From contig MSGS01000047.1 of the NCBI GenBank assembly GCA_001940855.1, positions 62,001 through 126,000 on the forward strand: a stretch of DNA of 64,000 bases, given 5' to 3'. This document shows, piece by piece, positions 62,115 through 64,000 of the stretch. The notes below the pieces were generated by a model. It had not been told where the DNA came from, did not search any database, and saw only the letters and a program-made list of their open reading frames with translations. Source of the stretch: Christensenellaceae bacterium Phil1. GTDB lineage: Bacteria; Bacillota; Clostridia; Christensenellales; CAG-138. A program made the translations under genes and the position numbers. Numbering within the stretch: the stretch's first letter is position 1; every line of letters starts with the position of its first letter.

Positions 62115-62227
62115 AGGGTTTACCTCCAAAAATGTTTTGTTTGGAAGTAATGTAAGCGTGGGTTTTTAGTGTGGTATCTTTAAGTTTGGGAACCCCCCCT
62201 TTCTCGCCCGGAAATCAAGCATATTTG

Positions 62228-62266
62228 TTACACTATCATCAGGAAGTGTTCCTAATAATAGTGTAA
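62228..62266. repeat. Perfect double inverted repeat
   Basis: TTACACTAT (62228-62236) mirrors ATAGTGTAA (62258-62266), and inside it AGGAA (62241-62245) mirrors TTCCT (62249-62253) around GTG. No T run follows, so it is not an ordinary terminator. It may be an operator, recombination site or element end. The surrounding 62130-62460 has no gene I can support; a plus-strand frame near 62278-62450 has coding character but no start. Confidence 0.5.
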
Positions 62267-62461
62267 ATGAAACGAATTTGCATGTCAACCGATCGTTGTA
62301 TGAGAACTTGCTTGCGGAGATCATCCTATTAGAGGAACGCTATGCGGAAAAACACTCTGCCGGCATTCCATCGCTGCCAACAGAGTGCTATCATGACTTC
62401 TATATTATACGATTTAGATTCGAAGAAACAAATACGCTACATTGCTGATCTTTTGTTTCAT

Positions 62462-63874
62462 CTATGCAACATCTCCCTCTCCAAACTTTACACCGATCTT
62501 TGCAATTCTGTCACAGCAGCTCTCGATCAGCTCCCTGTCGTGGGTGATCACGAGAATGGTTCTGCCGTTCCGCGCTTCGCTTTTCAGCCTTTCTGCGATC
62601 AGACGCATATTCTTCCCGTCAAGGCCGCTGGTGGGCTCATCGAGTATCAATATCCTGCGGCCGGAAAAGATGGCGCAGGCAATGGCAAGGCGCTGCTTCT
62701 GCCCGCCGGACAGGGCGGACGGGTGCGCATCCCTGTACTCGTAAAGGCCAAATTCTTTCAGCAAGTGTCTGGCACGGTCTTTGTTTTCTTCTGTCAATTC
62801 GGTATTCAGCAGCAGCTCCTCCGCCACACTCGCCGTAAAAAACTGCGTTGACGTGTCGTTGCCGCAGTAATAGATCTCTCTGCGCCGGACGGCCGCTCTT
62901 GCTTTTTTCCCATCTATCAGGATATGTCCCCTTGTCTGCTTTGTCAGCCCGCAGAGGATCTGCGCAAGGGTGGTTTTCCCCGCGCCGTTTTGCCCCGTTA
63001 TGGCGGTCACCTTGCCTTTCGGAAAGGAGAGGGAAACATCATCGAAAATGACTTCTTTGCGTATTCTTTTCGAGAGCCCTGCTGTCTTTAAGACGGCAGG
63101 GCTTTCATCCAATACAGAGGGAGCGGGAAGGCTCTTTCCTTCGTGAGGAGAGCGCAGACCCATGCCCAAGACGTCTGTTTCCGGAAGAAGAAGTAAGTCC
63201 CGTGGCGCATACTCAGCCGCTATTCTGCCATCCCGCAGATATAAAAACCGGTCTGCGATCCCCATCAGCCAGTCGATCCGATGCTCCGCGATGAGCAGAG
63301 TAAAGCCCTGCTCCTTGAGCTGCCGAAGGGTCTGCGCAAGCTGCCTCGTCCCGGCGGCATCGAGGTTGGCCGTCGGCTCATCACACACAAAGACCTTTGG
63401 CTTCATGGCATATACGGACGCAATGGCCGCCCGCTGCTTTTCTCCGCTTGAGAGGATGTCAACTGCCCTGTCTTTCAAATGGGACAGCTTCAACGCCTCT
63501 ATGGCGGCGTCCGTCCTCTCCCGTATCTCCCGGGCGGACAGGCCGTAATTCTCGCAGGGAAAGGCGACCTCTCCGGCGAGCTCGGAGGAAAAGAACTGGC
63601 TCTTGGGGTCCTGAAAAACGCTTCCCACCAAACGCCCGATCTCCCATGTGGAAAGCCTTGATATGTCCTTGCCGTCTATCCTCACGCTTCCGCTGAAAAC
63701 TCCGGGGTAATAGGACGGCGCAAGCCCGTTGACAAGCCTTGTCACGGTGGTCTTGCCGCAGCCGGAAAGCCCCGTCAGCACGACGCATTCGCCGCTTTTT
63801 ACCGAAAGGGAAATGTCCCGCACGCCTCTGTCCGAGTTTTCGTATTGGAAAGAGGCGCGTGTAAGCTCGATCAT
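62462..63874 (-). CDS. ECF transporter ATPase with two ABC domains
   Basis: 470 residues from the ATG at 63874, which follows AAGGAG and overlaps the permease stop (ATGA). Two complete ATPase domains: the first with GLSGCGKTTVTRLVNG, ILSSGEKQRAAIAS, VFVCDEPTANLD; the second, from about residue 260, with ITGQNGAGKTTLAQILCG, ALSGGQKQRLAIACAI, RILILDEPTSGLDG. This is the fused EcfA1-A2 (YkoD/CbiO-like) arrangement of energy-coupling-factor vitamin or metal importers. The substrate-binding S component is outside the window, so the vitamin is unknown. Confidence 0.92.
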   Translation of the reverse strand: MIELTRASFQYENSDRGVRDISLSVKSGECVVLTGLSGCGKTTVTRLVNGLAPSYYPGVFSGSVRIDGKDISRLSTWEIGRLVGSVFQDPKSQFFSSELAGEVAFPCENYGLSAREIRERTDAAIEALKLSHLKDRAVDILSSGEKQRAAIASVYAMKPKVFVCDEPTANLDAAGTRQLAQTLRQLKEQGFTLLIAEHRIDWLMGIADRFLYLRDGRIAAEYAPRDLLLLPETDVLGMGLRSPHEGKSLPAPSVLDESPAVLKTAGLSKRIRKEVIFDDVSLSFPKGKVTAITGQNGAGKTTLAQILCGLTKQTRGHILIDGKKARAAVRRREIYYCGNDTSTQFFTASVAEELLLNTELTEENKDRARHLLKEFGLYEYRDAHPSALSGGQKQRLAIACAIFSGRRILILDEPTSGLDGKNMRLIAERLKSEARNGRTILVITHDRELIESCCDRIAKIGVKFGEGDVA

Positions 63875-64000
63875 GCCATGCTCCTTTCCAAAACCAAATA
63901 GGAAGCCGTGACTATCGCACATGCGGCTGCCGCGATGTAATCCCGCGTCCCGGCCTTTTTCTCATAATAGCTGCCGCGCACGCCCGGGCGCTCCGCGCCC
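63871..64000 (-). CDS. EcfT transmembrane component (5' part off window)
   Basis: Only the last 42 codons are present: GSYYEKKAGTRDYIAAAACA then IVTASYLVLERSMA and stop. The RGSYYEKK-type run followed by a hydrophobic helix is how EcfT/CbiQ proteins commonly end. The stop overlaps the start of the double ATPase, confirming a joint operon. Confidence 0.65.
   Translation of the reverse strand, partial: GAERPGVRGSYYEKKAGTRDYIAAAACAIVTASYLVLERSMA

Noticed and set aside
1..64000. CRISPR arrays, tRNA or rRNA genes
   Set aside because: No regularly spaced identical repeats and no tRNA or rRNA signature sequences were found on either strand.

Overview
The window reads as a chromosomal segment of a Gram-positive, anaerobic Clostridia-type bacterium. 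The grounds are: AGGAGG-type ribosome sites nearly everywhere, lipoprotein signal peptides, a class B sortase fragment, a complete set of anaerobic (early-cobalt, cbi) corrin genes under a cobalamin riboswitch, DegV, DUF1836, DUF4317 and DUF6061 proteins, and Tn4451/TnpX-type transposon scars. Most genes lie on the minus strand. Species cannot be assigned from the sequence alone.

Layout. 0-2.2 kb: a partial alkyl-sulfatase-type metallohydrolase diverges from a LytTR-PAS regulator, with three 21-bp-spaced repeats between them. 2.2-5.5 kb: a patchy accessory stretch with an AT-rich acyltransferase-like gene, a cut-off DUF3847 gene, a frameshifted YcxB gene and a membrane XRE regulator. 5.6-8.4 kb: a secreted repeat protein plus two-component system behind 11-bp-spaced repeats. 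8.5-16.6 kb: XRE regulators, DUF4317, and an ABC exporter operon with its own 11-bp-spaced GTCACC repeats. 16.7-33.6 kb: one long cobalamin operon (promoter, riboswitch, terminator, then cbiK, surface protein, BtuF/C/D-like transporter, cbiA-C-D-F-G-H-JET-B, cobD, cbiP). 33.7-35.4 kb: a junkyard of tnpW/tnpX, RhuM and IS30 remnants. 35.5-43.7 kb: an apparent seven-gene operon with ABC exporter, serpin, two surface proteins and a BceRS-like two-component system. 44.4-48.6 kb: a three-glycosyltransferase operon, one enzyme carrying a C-terminal cyclic-nucleotide-binding domain. 49-50.7 kb: sortase and LysR remnants. 51.1-57.0 kb: an operon of ECF sigma factor, anti-sigma, secreted beta-type protein, 33-residue basic peptide, small secreted protein (frameshifted) and a MacB-type exporter. 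57.4-59.5 kb: DUF1836 regulator diverging from DegV. 59.5-62.2 kb: small alarmone synthetase coupled to a truncated Fur gene, rubrerythrin and recombinase remnants, GNAT genes and DUF6061. 62.4-64 kb: an ECF-transporter ATPase and the end of its EcfT partner.

How it fits together. The cobalamin operon makes cobyric acid from sirohydrochlorin and couples this to a corrinoid- or tetrapyrrole-type ABC importer; cobalt chelation appears to be extracytoplasmic because CbiK is a lipoprotein. cbiL and the nucleotide-loop genes are not in the window. Three exporter or surface-protein operons each sit with a dedicated regulator (two-component systems or sigma/anti-sigma), suggesting envelope sensing. 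The strongest candidates for little-described systems are the sigma/anti-sigma/secreted-peptide/exporter operon, the cyclic-nucleotide-linked glycosyltransferase operon, the serpin-exporter operon, and the surface CbiK module. Gene decay is frequent: at least ten broken genes or element scars are visible.
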